From: Balaenoptera acutorostrata
Taxonomy: Eukaryota > Chordata > Mammalia > Artiodactyla > Balaenopteridae
Reading direction: 5' to 3'
Length of the DNA stretch: 64,000 nt
Assembly (NCBI RefSeq): GCF_949987535.1
Contig: NW_026646047.1
Location: 62,001-126,000, forward strand
This document shows positions 51,901-63,877 of the stretch, piece after piece. How positions within the stretch are numbered: the first letter of the stretch is position 1; each line of letters opens with the position of its first letter. A program made the translations under genes and the position numbers. The notes under the pieces are model-generated. The model had not been told where the DNA came from. It did not search any database and was given only the letters and a program-made list of their open reading frames with translations.

Positions 51901-52669
51901 CTAGAGAGTGGGATAGGTTTAATAACTAACCTCACCCTATCGCGTACCCTAACCCTAACCCCTACCCTAACACTAACGCGTACCCTAATCCTAACCCGTA
52001 CCCTAAACCGAGCCCTAACCCTAACACTAACCCTAACCCTAACCCTAACCCATACCCTACGCCCTACCCGAACCCCTCCCCGAACTCGTACCCTAAGCCG
52101 TACCCTAACCCTCACCCTAAACCTAAGCTACCCTTGACTGCTTCTGCCTCCAATAGATTTCCTAAGCACTAGTGTTTTAAGGAACAGGTTAAAAAGAGAA
52201 TCCTAATGTGATTTCTTGATAATGGGTGTGTTCCTTATGTTCTCCTCGTGTCTAAACTCTTCTCCATGGCTGGACCCCCAAATAATATTCCTTTACGTGC
52301 TCAGGGATATCTAGAGAGTGGGATAGGTTTAATAACAACCCTCACCCTAACGCGTACCCTAACCCTAAACCCTACCCTAACCCTGACGCGTACCCTAATC
52401 CTAACCCGTACCCTAAACCGAGCCCTAACCCTAACACTAACCCTAACCCTAACCCTAACCCATACCCTACGCCCTACACGAACCCCTCCCCGAACCCGTA
52501 CCCTAAGCCATACCCTAACCCTCACCCTAACCCTAAACCTAACCCTAAGCTACCCTTGACTGCTTCTGCCTCCAATAGATTTCCTAAGCACTAGTGTTTT
52601 AAGGAACAGGTTAAAAAGAGAATCCTAATGTGATTTCTTGATAATGGGTGTGTTCCTTATTTTCTCCTA
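48914..52669 (+). repeat. Nine-monomer super-repeat copy 2, 3,756 bp
   Basis: Starts: 48914 S, 49324 N', 49746 K', 50156 Q, 50578 S, 50988 A, 51410 K, 51838 N, 52248 Q. Order and length equal copy 1. With copy 3 it shares CTAGTATCT at S, AACTCTAACCCTAAACC in N' and CCGTACCGTAAACC in K', which copy 1 lacks, so copies 2 and 3 are the closer pair. Private: CCTAACTCTAACC and CCCTTACCC in K', TTATTTTCTCC before A, TTATGTTCTCC before Q, CCTGACGCG and CCTACACG in Q. Confidence 0.94.
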
Positions 52670-54321
52670 GTATCTAAACTCTTCTCCATGGCTGGACCCC
52701 CAAATAATATTCCTTTACGTGCTAAGGGGTATCTAGAGAGTGGGATAGGTTTAATAACTACTCCCACCCTAACGCGTACCCTAACCCTAACCCCTACCCT
52801 AACCCTAACGCGTACCCTAATCCTAACCCGTACCGTAAACCGAGCCCTAACCCTAACACTAACCCTAACCCTAACCCTAACCCATACCCTACGCCCTACC
52901 CGAACCCCTCCCCGAACCCGTACCCTAAGCCGTACCCTAACCCTAACCCTATCCCTAAGCTACCCTTGACTGCTTCTGCCTCCAATAGATTTCCTAAGCA
53001 CTAGTGTTTTAAGGAACAGGTTAAAAAGAGAATCCTAATGTGATTTCTTGATAATGGGTGTGTTCCTTATCTTCTCCTAGTGTCTAAACTCTTCTCCATG
53101 GCTGGACCCCCAAATAATATTCCTTTACGTGCTAAGGGGTATCTAGAGAGTGGGATAGGTTTAATAACTAACCTCACCTTATCGCGTACCCTAACCCTAA
53201 CCCCTACCCTAACACTAACGCGTACCCTAATCCTAACCCGTACCCTAAACCGAGCCCTAACCCTAACACTAACCCTAACTCTAACCCTAAACCATACCCT
53301 ACGCCCTACCCGAACCCCTCCCCGAACCCGTACCCTAAGCCGTACCCTAACCCTCACCCTCACCCTAACCCTAACCCTAAGCTACCCTTGACTGCTTCTG
53401 CCTCCAATAGAATTCCTAAGCACTAGTGTTTTAAGGAACAGGTTAAAAAGAGAATCCTAATGTGATTTCTTGATAATGGGTGTGTTCCTTATCTTCTCCT
53501 AGTGTCTAAGCTCTTCTCCATGGCTGGACCCCCAAATAATATTCCTTTACGTGCTAAGGGGTATCTAGAGAGTGGGATAGGTTTAATAACTACTCTCACC
53601 CTAAAGCGTACCCTAACCCTAACCCCTACCCTAACCCTAACGCGTACCCTAATCCTAACCCGTACCGTAAACCGAGCCCTAACCCTAACACTAACCCTAA
53701 CCCTAACCCTAACCCATACCCTACGCCCTACCCGAACCCCTCCCCGAACCCGTACCCTAAGCCGTACCCTAACCCTCACCCTAAACCTAAGCTACCCTTG
53801 ACTGCTTCTGCCTCCAATAGATTTCCTAAGCACTAGTGTTTTAAGGAACAGGTTAAAAAGAGAATCCTAATGTGATTTCTTGATAATGGGTGTGTTCCTT
53901 ATCTTCTCCTCGTGTCTAAACTCTTCTCCATGGCTGGACCCCCAAATAATATTCCTTTACGTGCTCAGGGATATCTAGAGAGTGGGATAGGTTTAATAAC
54001 AACCCTCACCCTAACGCGTACCCTAACCCTAAACCCTACCCTAACCCTAACGCGTACCCTAATCCTAACCCGTACCCTAAACCGAGCCCTAACCCTAACA
54101 CTAACCCTAACCCTAACCCTAACCCATACCCTACGCCCTACCCGAACCCCTCCCCGAACCCGTACCCTAAGCCATACCCTAACCCTCACCCTAACCCTAA
54201 GCTACCCTTGACTGCTTCTGCCTCCAATAGATTTCCTAAGCACTAGTGTTTTAAGGAACAGGTTAAAAAGAGAATCCTAATGTGATTTCGTGATAATGGG
54301 TTTGTTCCTTATCTTCTCCTA
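52670..54321 (+). repeat. Super-repeat copy 3, truncated: S-N'-K'-Q, 1,652 bp
   Basis: Starts: 52670 S, 53080 N', 53502 K', 53912 Q (410 bp). S keeps the CTAGTATCT mark and the S-type middle and tail, but its front reads ACTACTCCCACCCTAACGCG, a short T- or A-like patch. Q lost two hexamers from its tail (CCTAAACCTAAC missing). The super-repeat then breaks off into a class-D front. Confidence 0.91.
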
Positions 54322-55593
54322 GTGTCTAAACACTTCTCCATAGCTGGACCCCCAAATAATATTCCTTTACGTGCTAGGGGGTATCTAGAGCGTGGGATAG
54401 GTTTAATAACTACCCTCACCCTAACGCGTACCCTAACCCTAACACCTACCCTAACCCTAACGCGTAACCTAATCCTAACCCGTACCCTAAACCGAGCCCT
54501 AACCCTAACATTAGCGCTAACCCTAACCCTAACCCATACCCTACGCCCTACCCGAATGCCTCCCCGAACCCGTATCCTAAGCCGTACCCTAAACCTCCCC
54601 CTCACCCTTACCCTAACCCTAAGCTACCCTTGACTGCTTCTGCCTCCAATAGATTTCCTAAGCACTAGTGTTTTAAGGAACAAGTTAAAAAGAGAATCCT
54701 AATGTGATTTCTTGATAATGGGTGTGTTCCTTATCTTCTCCTAGTGTCTAAACTCTTCTCCATGGCTGGACCCCCAAATAATATACCTTTACGTGCTAAG
54801 GGGTATCTAGAGAGTGGGATAGGTTTAATAACTACCCTCACCCTAACGCGTACCCTAACCCTAACCCCTACCCTAACCCTAACGCGTACCCTAATCCTAA
54901 CCCGTACCCTAAACCGAGCCCTAACCCTAACATTAGCGCTAACCCTAACCCTAACCCATACCCTACGCCCTACCCGAATGCCTCCCCGAACCCGTACCCT
55001 AAGCCGTACCCTAAACCTCCCCCTCACCCTTACCCTAACCCTAAGCTACCCTTGACTGCTTCTGCCTCCAATAGATTTCCTAAGCACTAGTGTTTTAAGG
55101 AACAAGTTAAAAAGAGAATCCTAATGTGATTTCTTGATAATGGGTGTGTTCCTTATCTTCTCCTAGTGTCTAAGCTCTTCTCCATGGCTGGACCCCCAAA
55201 TAATATTCCTTTACGTGCTAAGGGGTATCTAGAGAGTGGGATAGGTTTACTAACTACTCTCACCCTAAAGCGTACCCTAACCCTAACCCCTACCCTAACC
55301 CTAACGCGTACCCTAATCCTAACCCGTACCCTAAACCGAGCCCTAAACCTAACACTAACCCTAACCCTAACCCTAATCCTAACCCATACCCTACGCCCTA
55401 CCCTAACCCCTCCCCGAACCCGTACCCTATGCCGTACCCTAACCCTCACCCTAACTCTAACTCTAACCCTAAGCTACCCTTGATTGCTTCTGCCTCCAAT
55501 AGATTTCCTAAGCACTAGTGTTTTAAGGAACAGGTTAAAAAGAGAATCCTAATGTGATTTCTTGATAATGGGTGTGTTCCTTATTTTCTCCTA
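54322..55593 (+). repeat. Block D/A-A-K, 1,272 bp
   Basis: Starts: 54322 D/A mosaic (422 bp), 54744 A, 55166 K. The first monomer has every D mark in its core and front arm (CGTGATAATGGGTTTG, CCATAGCTGG, GAGCGTGGG, AACACCTACC) and then switches to the A arm (ATTAGCGC, CCGAATGCC). It also has CCGTATCC. The second A has AATATACC in the core. K has GTTTACTAACTAC and CCCTAAACCTAAC, marks seen in K' at 45990 and Q at 44736. Confidence 0.9.
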
Positions 55594-56835
55594 GTGTCTA
55601 AACTCTTCTCCATGGCTGGACCCCCAAATAATATTCCTTTACGTGCTAAGGGGTATCTAGAGAGTGGGATAGGTTTAATAAGTAACCTCACCCTATCGCA
55701 TACCCTAACCCTAACCCCTACCCTAACCCTAACGCGTACCCTAATCCTAACCCGTACCGTAAACCGAGCCCTAACCCTAACACTAACCCTAACCCTAACC
55801 CTAACCCATACCCTACGCCCTACCCGAACCCCTCCCCGAACCCGTACCCTAAGCCGTACCCTAACCCTAACCCTATCCCTAAGCTACCCTTGACTGCTTC
55901 TGCCTCCAATAGATTTCCTAAGCACTAGTGTTTTAAGGAACAGGTTAAAAAGAGAATCCTAATGTGATTTCTTGATAATGGGTGTGTTCCTTATCTTCTC
56001 CTAGTGTCTAAACTCTTCTCCATGGCTGGACCCCCAAATAATATTCCTTAACGTGCTAAGGGGTATCTAGAGAGTGGGATAGGTTTAATAACTACCCTCA
56101 CCCTAACGCGTACCCTAACCCTAACCCCTACCCTAACCCTAACGCGTACCCTAATCCTAACCCGTACCCTAAACCGAGCCCTAACCCTAACACTAACCCT
56201 AACCCTAACCCTAACCCATAGCCTACGCCCTACCCGAACCCCTCCCCGAACCCGTACCCTAAGCCGTACCCTAACCCTCACCCTAAACCTAAGCTACCCT
56301 TGTCTGCTTCTGCCTCCAATAGATTTCCTAAGCACTAGTGTTTTAAGGAACAGGTTAAAAAGAGAATCCTAATGTGATTTCTTGATAATGGGTGTGTTCC
56401 TTACCTTCTCCTCGTGTCTAAACTCTTCTCCATGGCTGGACCCCCAAATAATATTCCTTTACGTGCTCAGGGATATCTAGAGAGTGGGATAGGTTTAATA
56501 ACAACCCTCACCCTAACGCGTACCCTAACCCTAAACCCTACCCTAACCCTAACGCGTACCCTAATCCTAACCCGTACCCTAAACCGAGCCCTAACCCTAA
56601 CACTAACCCTAACCCTAACCCTAACCCATACCCTACGCCCTACCCGAACCCCTCCCCGAACCCGTACCCTAAGCCATACCCTAACCCTCACCCTAACCCT
56701 AAACCTAACCCTAAGCTACCCTTGACTGCTTCTGCCTCCAATAGATTTCCTAAGCACTAGTGTTTTAAGGAACAGGTTAAAAAGAGAATCCTAATGTGAT
56801 TTCTTGATAATGGGTGTGTTCCTTATTTTCTCCTA
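55594..56835 (+). repeat. Block S-T-Q, 1,242 bp
   Basis: Starts: 55594 S, 56004 T (410 bp), 56414 Q. T has CCTTAACGTGC in the core, CCATAGCC in the arm and TTGTCTGC after it. The core before Q reads TTACCTTCTCC. Same order as the block at 14852, though the T copies differ in detail. Confidence 0.88.
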
Positions 56836-57685
56836 GTGTCTAAACTCTTCTCCATGGCTGGACCCCCAAATAATATTCCTTTACGTGCTAAGGGGTATCT
56901 AGAGAGTGGGATAGGTTTAATAAGTAACCTCACCCTATCGCATACCCTAACCCTAACCCCTACCCTAACCCTAACGCGTACCCTAATCCTAACCCGTACC
57001 GTAAACCGAGCCCTAACCCTAACACTAACCCTAACCCTAAACCTAACCCATACCCTACGCCCTACCCGAATGCCTCCCCGAACCCGTACCCTAAGCCGTA
57101 CCCTAAACCTCCCCCTCACCCTTACCCTAACCCTAAGCTACCCTTGACTGCTTCTGCCTCCAATAGATTTCCTAAGCACTAGTGTTTTAAGGAACAAGTT
57201 AAAAAGAGAATCCTAATGTGATTTCTTGATAATGGGTGTGTTCCTTATCTTCTCCTAGTGTCTAAGCTCTTCTCCATGGCTGGACCCCCAAATAATATTC
57301 CTTTACGTGCTAAGGGGTATCTAGAGAGTGGGATAGGTTTAATAACTACTCTCACCCTAAAGCGTACCCTAACCCTAACCCCTACCCTAACCCTAACGCG
57401 TACCCTAATCCTAACCCGTACCCTAAACCGAGCCCTAACCCTAACACTAACCCTAACCCTAACCCTAATCCTAACCCATACCCTACGCCCTACCCTAACC
57501 CCTCCCCGAACCCGTACCCTATGCCGTACCCTAACCCTCACCCTAACTCTAACTCTAACCCTAAGCTACCCTTGATTGCTTCTGCCTCCAATAGATTTCC
57601 TAAGCACTAGTGTTTTAAGGAACAGGTTAAAAAGAGAATCCTAATGTGATTTCTTGATAATGGGTGTGTTCCTTATCTTCTCCTA
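56836..57685 (+). repeat. Block S/A-K, 850 bp
   Basis: Starts: 56836 S front with A tail (422 bp), 57258 K. The switch lies between CCTAAACCTAACCCATACC and CCGAATGCC, and the core after it has the A-type ACAAG. This is a second independent way of losing most of an A monomer, with the break inside the arm and not in the core. Confidence 0.9.
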
Positions 57686-58945
57686 GTGTCTAAACTCTTC
57701 TCCATGGCTGGACCCCCAAATAATATTCCTTTACGTGCTAAGGGGTATCTAGAGAGTGGGATAGGTTTAATAACTAACCTCACCCTATCGCGTACCCTAA
57801 CCCTAACCCCTACCCTAACACTAACACGTACCCTAATCCTAACCCGTACCCTAAACCGAGCCCTAACCCTAACACTAACCCTAACCCTAACCCTAACCCA
57901 TACCCTACGCCCTACCCGAACCCCTCCCCGAACCCGTACCCTAAGCCGTACCCTAACCCTAACCCTATCCCTAAGCTACCCTTGACTGCTTCTGCCTCCA
58001 ATAGATTTCCTAAGCACTAGTGTTTTAAGGAACAGGTTAAAAAGAGAATCCTAATGTGATTTCTTGATAATGGGTGTGTTCCTTATCTTCTCCTAGTGTC
58101 TAAACTCTTCTCCATGGCTGGACCCCCAAATAATATTCCTTTACGTGCTAAGGGGTATCTAGAGAGTGGGATAGGTTTAATAACTACCCTCACCCTAACG
58201 CGTACCCTAACCCTAACCCCTACCCTAACCCTAACGCGTACCCTAATCCTAACCCGTACCCTAAACCGAGCCCTAACCCTAACATTAGCGCTAACCCTAA
58301 CCCTAACCCATACCCTACGCCCTACCCGAATGCCTCCCCGAACCCGTACCCTAAGCCGTACCCTAAACCTCCCCCTCACCCTTACCCTAACCCTAAGCTA
58401 CCCTTGACTGCTTCTGCCTCCAATAGATTTCCTAAGCACTAGTGTTTTAAGGAACAAGTTAAAAAGAGAATCCTAATGTGATTTCTTGATAATGGGTGTG
58501 TTCCTTATCTTCTCCTAGTGTCTAAGCTCTTCTCCATGGCTGGACCCCCAAATAATATTCCTTTACGTGCTAAGGGGTATCTAGAGAGTGGGATAGGTTT
58601 AATAACTACTCTCACCCTAAAGCGTACCCTAACCCTAACCCCTACCCTAACCCTAATGCGTACCCTAATCCTAACCCGTACCCTAAACCGAGCCCTAACC
58701 CTAACACTAACCCTAACCCTAACCCTAATCCTAACCCATACCCTACGCCCTACCCTAACCCCTCCCCGAACCCGTACCCTATGCCGTACCCTAACCCTCA
58801 CCCTAACTCTAACTCTAACCCTAAGCTACCCTTGATTGCTTCTGCCTCCAATAGATTTCCTAAGCACTAGTGTTTTAAGGAACAGGTTAAAAAGAGAATC
58901 CTAATGTGATTTCTTGATAATGGGTGTGTTCCTTATCTTCTCCTA
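57686..58945 (+). repeat. Block N/S-A-K, 1,260 bp
   Basis: Starts: 57686 N front with S tail (410 bp), 58096 A, 58518 K. The mosaic takes the position that S holds in S-A-K-N-Q. Private changes: AACACTAACACGTACC in the first monomer and CCTAATGCGTACC in K. Confidence 0.89.
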
Positions 58946-59777
58946 GTGTCTAAACTCTTCTCCATGGCTGGACCCCCAAATAATATTCCTTTACGTGCTA
59001 AGGGGTATCTAGAGAGTGGGATAGGTTTAATAACTAACCTCACCCTATCGCGTAACCTAACCCTAACCCCTACCCTAACACTAACGCGTACCCTAATCCT
59101 AACCCGTACCCTAAACCGAGACCTAACCCTAACACTAACCCTAACCCTAACCCTAACCCATACCCTACGCCCTACCCGAACCCCTCCCCGAACCCGTACC
59201 CTAAGCCGTACCCTAACCCTAACCCTATCCCTAAGCTACCCTTGACTGCTTCTGCCTCCAATAGATTTCCTAAGCACTAGTGTTTTAAGGAACAGGTTAA
59301 AAAGAGAATCCTAATGTGATTTCTTGATAATGGGTGTGTTCCTTATCTTCTCCTAGTGTCTAAACTCTTCTCCATGGCTGGACCCCCAAATAATATTCCT
59401 TTACGTGCTCAGGGGTATCTAGAGAGTGGGATAGGTTTAATAACTACTCTCACCCTAAAGCGTACCCTAACCCTAACCCCTACCCTAACCCTAACGCGTA
59501 CCCTAATCCTAACCCGTACCCTAAACCGAGCCCTAACGCTAACACTAACCCTAACCCTAACCCTAACCCATACCCTACGCCCTACCCGAACCCCTCCCCG
59601 AACCCGTACCCTAAGCCATACCCTAACCCTCACCCTAACCCTAAACCTAACCCTAAGCTACCCTTGACTGCTTCTGCCTCCAATAGATTTCCTAAGCACT
59701 AGTGTTTTAAGGAACAGGTTAAAAAGAGAATCCTAATGTGATTTCTTGATAATGGGTGTGTTCCTTATTTTCTCCTA
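58946..59777 (+). repeat. Block N/S-Q/K/Q mosaic, 832 bp
   Basis: Starts: 58946 N front with S tail, 59356 triple mosaic (422 bp). The second has a Q-type GCTCAGG in the core but GGGGTATC, then a K front (CTACTCTCACCCTAAAGCG), then the Q tail (CCATACCC, CCTAAACCTAACCC). It has CCTAACGCTAACAC, shared with the Q at 63456. Confidence 0.88.
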
Positions 59778-61441
59778 GTGTCTAAACTCTTCTCCATGGC
59801 TGGACCCCCAAATAATATTCCTTTACGTGCTAAGGGGTATCTAGAGAGTGGGATAGGTTTAATAAGTAACCTCACGCTATCGCATACCCTAACCCTAACC
59901 CCTACCCTAACCCTAACGCGTACCCTAATCATAACCCGTACCGTAAACCGAGCCCTAACCCTAACACTAACCCTAACCCTAACCCTAACCCATACCCTAC
60001 GCCCTACCCGAACCCCTCCCCGAACCCGTACCCTAAGCCGTACCCTAACCCTAACCCTATCCCTAAGCTACCCTTGACTGCTTCTGCCTCCAATAGATTT
60101 CCTAAGCACTAGTGTTTTAAGGAACAGGTTAAAAAGAGAATCCTAATGTGATTTCTTGATAATGGGTGTGTTCCTTATCTTCTCCTAGTGTCTAAACTCT
60201 TCTCCATGGCTGGACCCCCAAATAATATTCCTTTACGTGCTAAGGGGTATCTAGAGAGTGGGATAGGTTTAATAACTACCCTCACCCTAACGCGTACCCT
60301 AACCCTAACCCCTACCCTAACCCTAACGCGTACCCTAATCCTAACCCGTACCCTAAACCGAGCCCTAACCCTAACATTAGCGCTAACCCTAACCCTAACC
60401 CATACCCTACGCCCTACCCGAATGCCTCCCCGAACCCGTACCCTAAGCCGTACCCTAAACCTCCCCCTCACCCTTACCCTAACCCTAAGCTACCCTTGAC
60501 TGCTTCTGCCTCCAATAGATTTCCTAAGCACTAGTGTTTTAAGGAACAAGTTAAAAAGAGAATCCTAATGTGATTTCTTGATAATGGGTGTGTTCCTTAT
60601 CTTCTCCTAGTGTCTAAGCTCTTCTCCATGGCTGGACCCCCAAATAATATTCCTTTACGTGCTAAGGGGTATCTAGAGAGTGGGATAGGTTTAATAACTA
60701 CTCTCACCCTAAAGCGTACCCTAACCCTAACCCCTACCCTAACCCTAACGCGTACCCTAATCCTAACCCGTACCCTAAACCGAGCCCTAACCCTAACACT
60801 AACCCTAACCCTAACCCTAACCCATACCCTACGCCCTACCCGAACCCCTCCCCGAACCCGTACCCTAAGCCGTACCCTAACCCTCACCCTAAACCTAAGC
60901 TACCCTTGACTGCTTCTGCCTCCAATAGATTTCCTAAGCACTAGTGTTTTAAGGAACAGGTTAAAAAGAGAATCCTAATGTGATTTCTTGATAATGGGTG
61001 TGTTCCTTATCTTCTCCTCGTGTCTAAACTCTTCTCCATGGCTGGATCCCCAAATAATATTCCTTTACGTGCTCAGGGATATCTAGAGAGTGGGATAGGT
61101 TTAATAACAACCCTCACCCTAACGCGTACCCTAACCCTAAACCCTACCCTAACCCTAACGCGTACCCTAATCCTAACCCGTACCCTAAACCGAGCCCTAA
61201 CCCTAACACTAACCCTAACCCTAACCCTAACCCATACCCTACGCCCTACCCGAACCCCTCCCCGAACCCGTACCCTAAGCCATACCCTAACCCTCACCCT
61301 AACCCTAAAACTAACCCTAAGCTACCCTTGACTGCTTCTGCCTCCAATAGATTTCCTAAGCACTAGTGTTTTAAGGAACAGGTTAAAAAGAGAATCCTAA
61401 TGTGATTTCTTGATAATGGGTGTGTTCCTTATTTTCTCCTA
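59778..61441 (+). repeat. Block S-A-K'-Q, 1,664 bp
   Basis: Starts: 59778 S, 60188 A, 60610 K', 61020 Q. S has CTCACGCTATCGCAT and AATCATAACCC, both shared with the S at 61852; the partial S at 63878 shows the first. Q has GGATCCCC in the core, creating a BamHI-type site, and CCTAAAACTAACC in its tail. Confidence 0.9.
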
Positions 61442-61851
61442 GTGTCTAAACTCTTCTCCATGGCTGGACCCCCAAATAATATTCCTTTACGTGCTAAGGG
61501 GTATCTAGAGAGTGGGATAGGTTTAATAAGTAACCTCACCCTATCGCATACCCTAACCCTAACCCCTACCCTAACCCTAACGCGTACCCTAATCCTAACC
61601 CGTACCGTAAACCGAGCCCTAACCCTAACACTAACCCTAACCCTAACCCTAACCCATACCCTACGCCCTACCCGAACCCCTCCCCGAACCCGTACCCTAA
61701 GCCGTACCCTAACCCTAACCCTATCCCTAAGCTACCATTGACTGCTTCTGCCTCCAATAGATTTCCTAAGCACTAGTGTTTTAAGGAACAGGTTAAAAAG
61801 AGAATCCTAATGTGATTTCTTGATAATGGGTGTGTTCCTTATTTTCTCCTA
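61442..61851 (+). repeat. Single S monomer, 410 bp, before another S
   Basis: Two S monomers stand side by side only here (61442 and 61852). This one is an ordinary S with a private CTACCATTGAC after the arm. The next S belongs to the CACGC family of S, so the join marks a recombination breakpoint close to 61800-61950. Confidence 0.88.
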
Positions 61852-63877
61852 GTGTCTAAACTCTTCTCCATGGCTGGACCCCCAAATAATATTCCTTTAC
61901 GTGCTAAGGGGTATCTAGAGAGTGGGATAGGTTTAATAAGTAACCTCACGCTATCGCATACCCTAACCCTAACCCCTACCCTAACCCTAACGCGTACCCT
62001 AATCATAACCCGTACCGTAAACTGAGCCCTAACCCTAACACTAACCCTAACCCTAACCCTAACCCATACCCTACGCCCTACCCGAACCCCTCCCCGAACC
62101 CGTACCCTAAGCCGTACCCTAACCCTAACCCTATCCCTAAGCTACCCTTGACTGCTTCTGCCTCCAATAGATTTCCTAAGCACTAGTGTTTTAAGGAACA
62201 GGTTAAAAAGAGAATCCTAATGTGATTTCTTGATAATGGGTGTGTTCCTTATCTTCTCCTAGTGTCTAAACTCTTCTCCATGGCTGGACCCCCAAATAAT
62301 ATTCCTTTACGTGCTAAGGGGTATCTAGAGAGTGGGATAGGTTTAATAACTACCCTCACCCTAACGCGTACCCTAACCCTAACCCCTACCCTAACCCTAA
62401 CGCGTACCCTAATCCTAACCCGTACCCTAAACCGAGCCCTAACCCTAACATTAGCGCTAACCCTAACCCTAACCCATACCCTACGCCCTACCCGAATGCC
62501 TCCCCGAACCCGTACCCTAAGCCGTACCCTAAACCTCCCCCTCACCCTTACCCTAACCCTAAGCTACCCTTGACTGCTTCTGCCTCCAATAGATTTCCTA
62601 AGCACTAGTGTTTTAAGGAACAAGTTAAAAAGAGAATCCTAATGTGATTTCTTGATAATGGGTGTGTTCCTTATCTTCTCCTAGTGTCTAAGCTCTTCTC
62701 CATGGCTGGACCCCCAAATAATATTCCTTTACGTGCTAAGGGGTATCTAGAGAGTGGGATAGGTTTAATAACTACTCTCACCCTAAAGCGTACCCTAACC
62801 CTAACCCCTACCCTAACCCTAACGCGTACCCTAATCCTAACCCGTACCCTAAACCGAGCCCTAACCCTAACACTAACCCTAACCCTAACCCTAATCCTAA
62901 CCCATACCCTACGCCCTACCCTAACCCCTCCCCGAACCCGTACCCTATGCCGTACCCTAACCCTCACCCTAACTCTAACTCTAACCCTAAGCTACCCTTG
63001 ATTGCTTCTGCCTCCAATAGATTTCCTAAGCACTAGTGTTTTAAGGAACAGGTTAAAAAGAGAATCCTAATGTGATTTCTTGATAATGGGTGTGTTCCTA
63101 ATCTTCTCCTAGTGTCTAAACTCTTCTCCATGGCTGGACCCCCAAATAATATTCCTTTACGTGCTAAGGGGTATCTAGAGAGTGGGATAGGTTTAATAAC
63201 TAACCTCACCCTATCGCGTACCCTAACCCTAACCCCTACCCTAACACTAACGCGTACCCTAATCCTAACCCGTACCCTAAACCGAGCCCTAACCCTAACA
63301 CTAACCCTCACCCTAACCCTAAACCTAACCCTAAGCTACCCTTGACTGCTTCTGCCTCCAATAGATTTCCTAAGCACTAGTGTTTTAAGGAACAGGTTAA
63401 AAAGAGAATCCTAATGTGATTTCTTGATAATGGGTGTGTTCCTTATCTTCTCCTCGTGTCTAAACTCTTCTCCATGGCTGGACCCCCAAATAATATTCCT
63501 TTACGTGCTCAGGGATTTCTAGAGAGTGGGATAGGTTTAATAACAACCCTCACCCTAACGCGTACCCTAACCCTAAACCCTACCCTAACCCTAACGCGTA
63601 CCCTAATCCTAACCCGTACCCTAAACCGAGCCCTAACGCTAACACTAACCCTAACCCTAACCCTAACCCATACCCTACGCCCTACCCGAACCCCTCCCCG
63701 AACCCCTACCCTAAGCCATACCCTAACCCTCACCCTAACCCTAAACCTAACCCTAAGCTACCCTTGACTGCTTCTGCCTCCAATAGATTTCCTAAGCACT
63801 AGTGTTTTAAGGAACAGGTTAAAAAGAGAATCCTAATGTGATTTCTTGATAATGGGTGTGTTCCTTATTTTCTCCTA
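61852..63877 (+). repeat. Block S-A-K-N(short)-Q, 2,026 bp
   Basis: Starts: 61852 S, 62262 A, 62684 K, 63112 short N/Q (344 bp), 63456 Q. S has the CACGC and AATCATAACCC marks and a private AAACTGAGCC. Here the 344-bp monomer is followed by a full Q, unlike at 21539 and 23571 where S follows. Q has GGGATTTCTAG, AACGCTAACAC and CCCCTACCCTAAGCC. Confidence 0.9.
63112..63455 (+). repeat. 344-bp short monomer, third copy
   Basis: Same N-to-Q arm deletion as at 21539 and 23571, some 40 kb away. The core before it has a private TTCCTAATCTTC. Identity of the join with the other two suggests one deletion later spread, although a repeated event at the same hexamer is possible. Confidence 0.9.
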
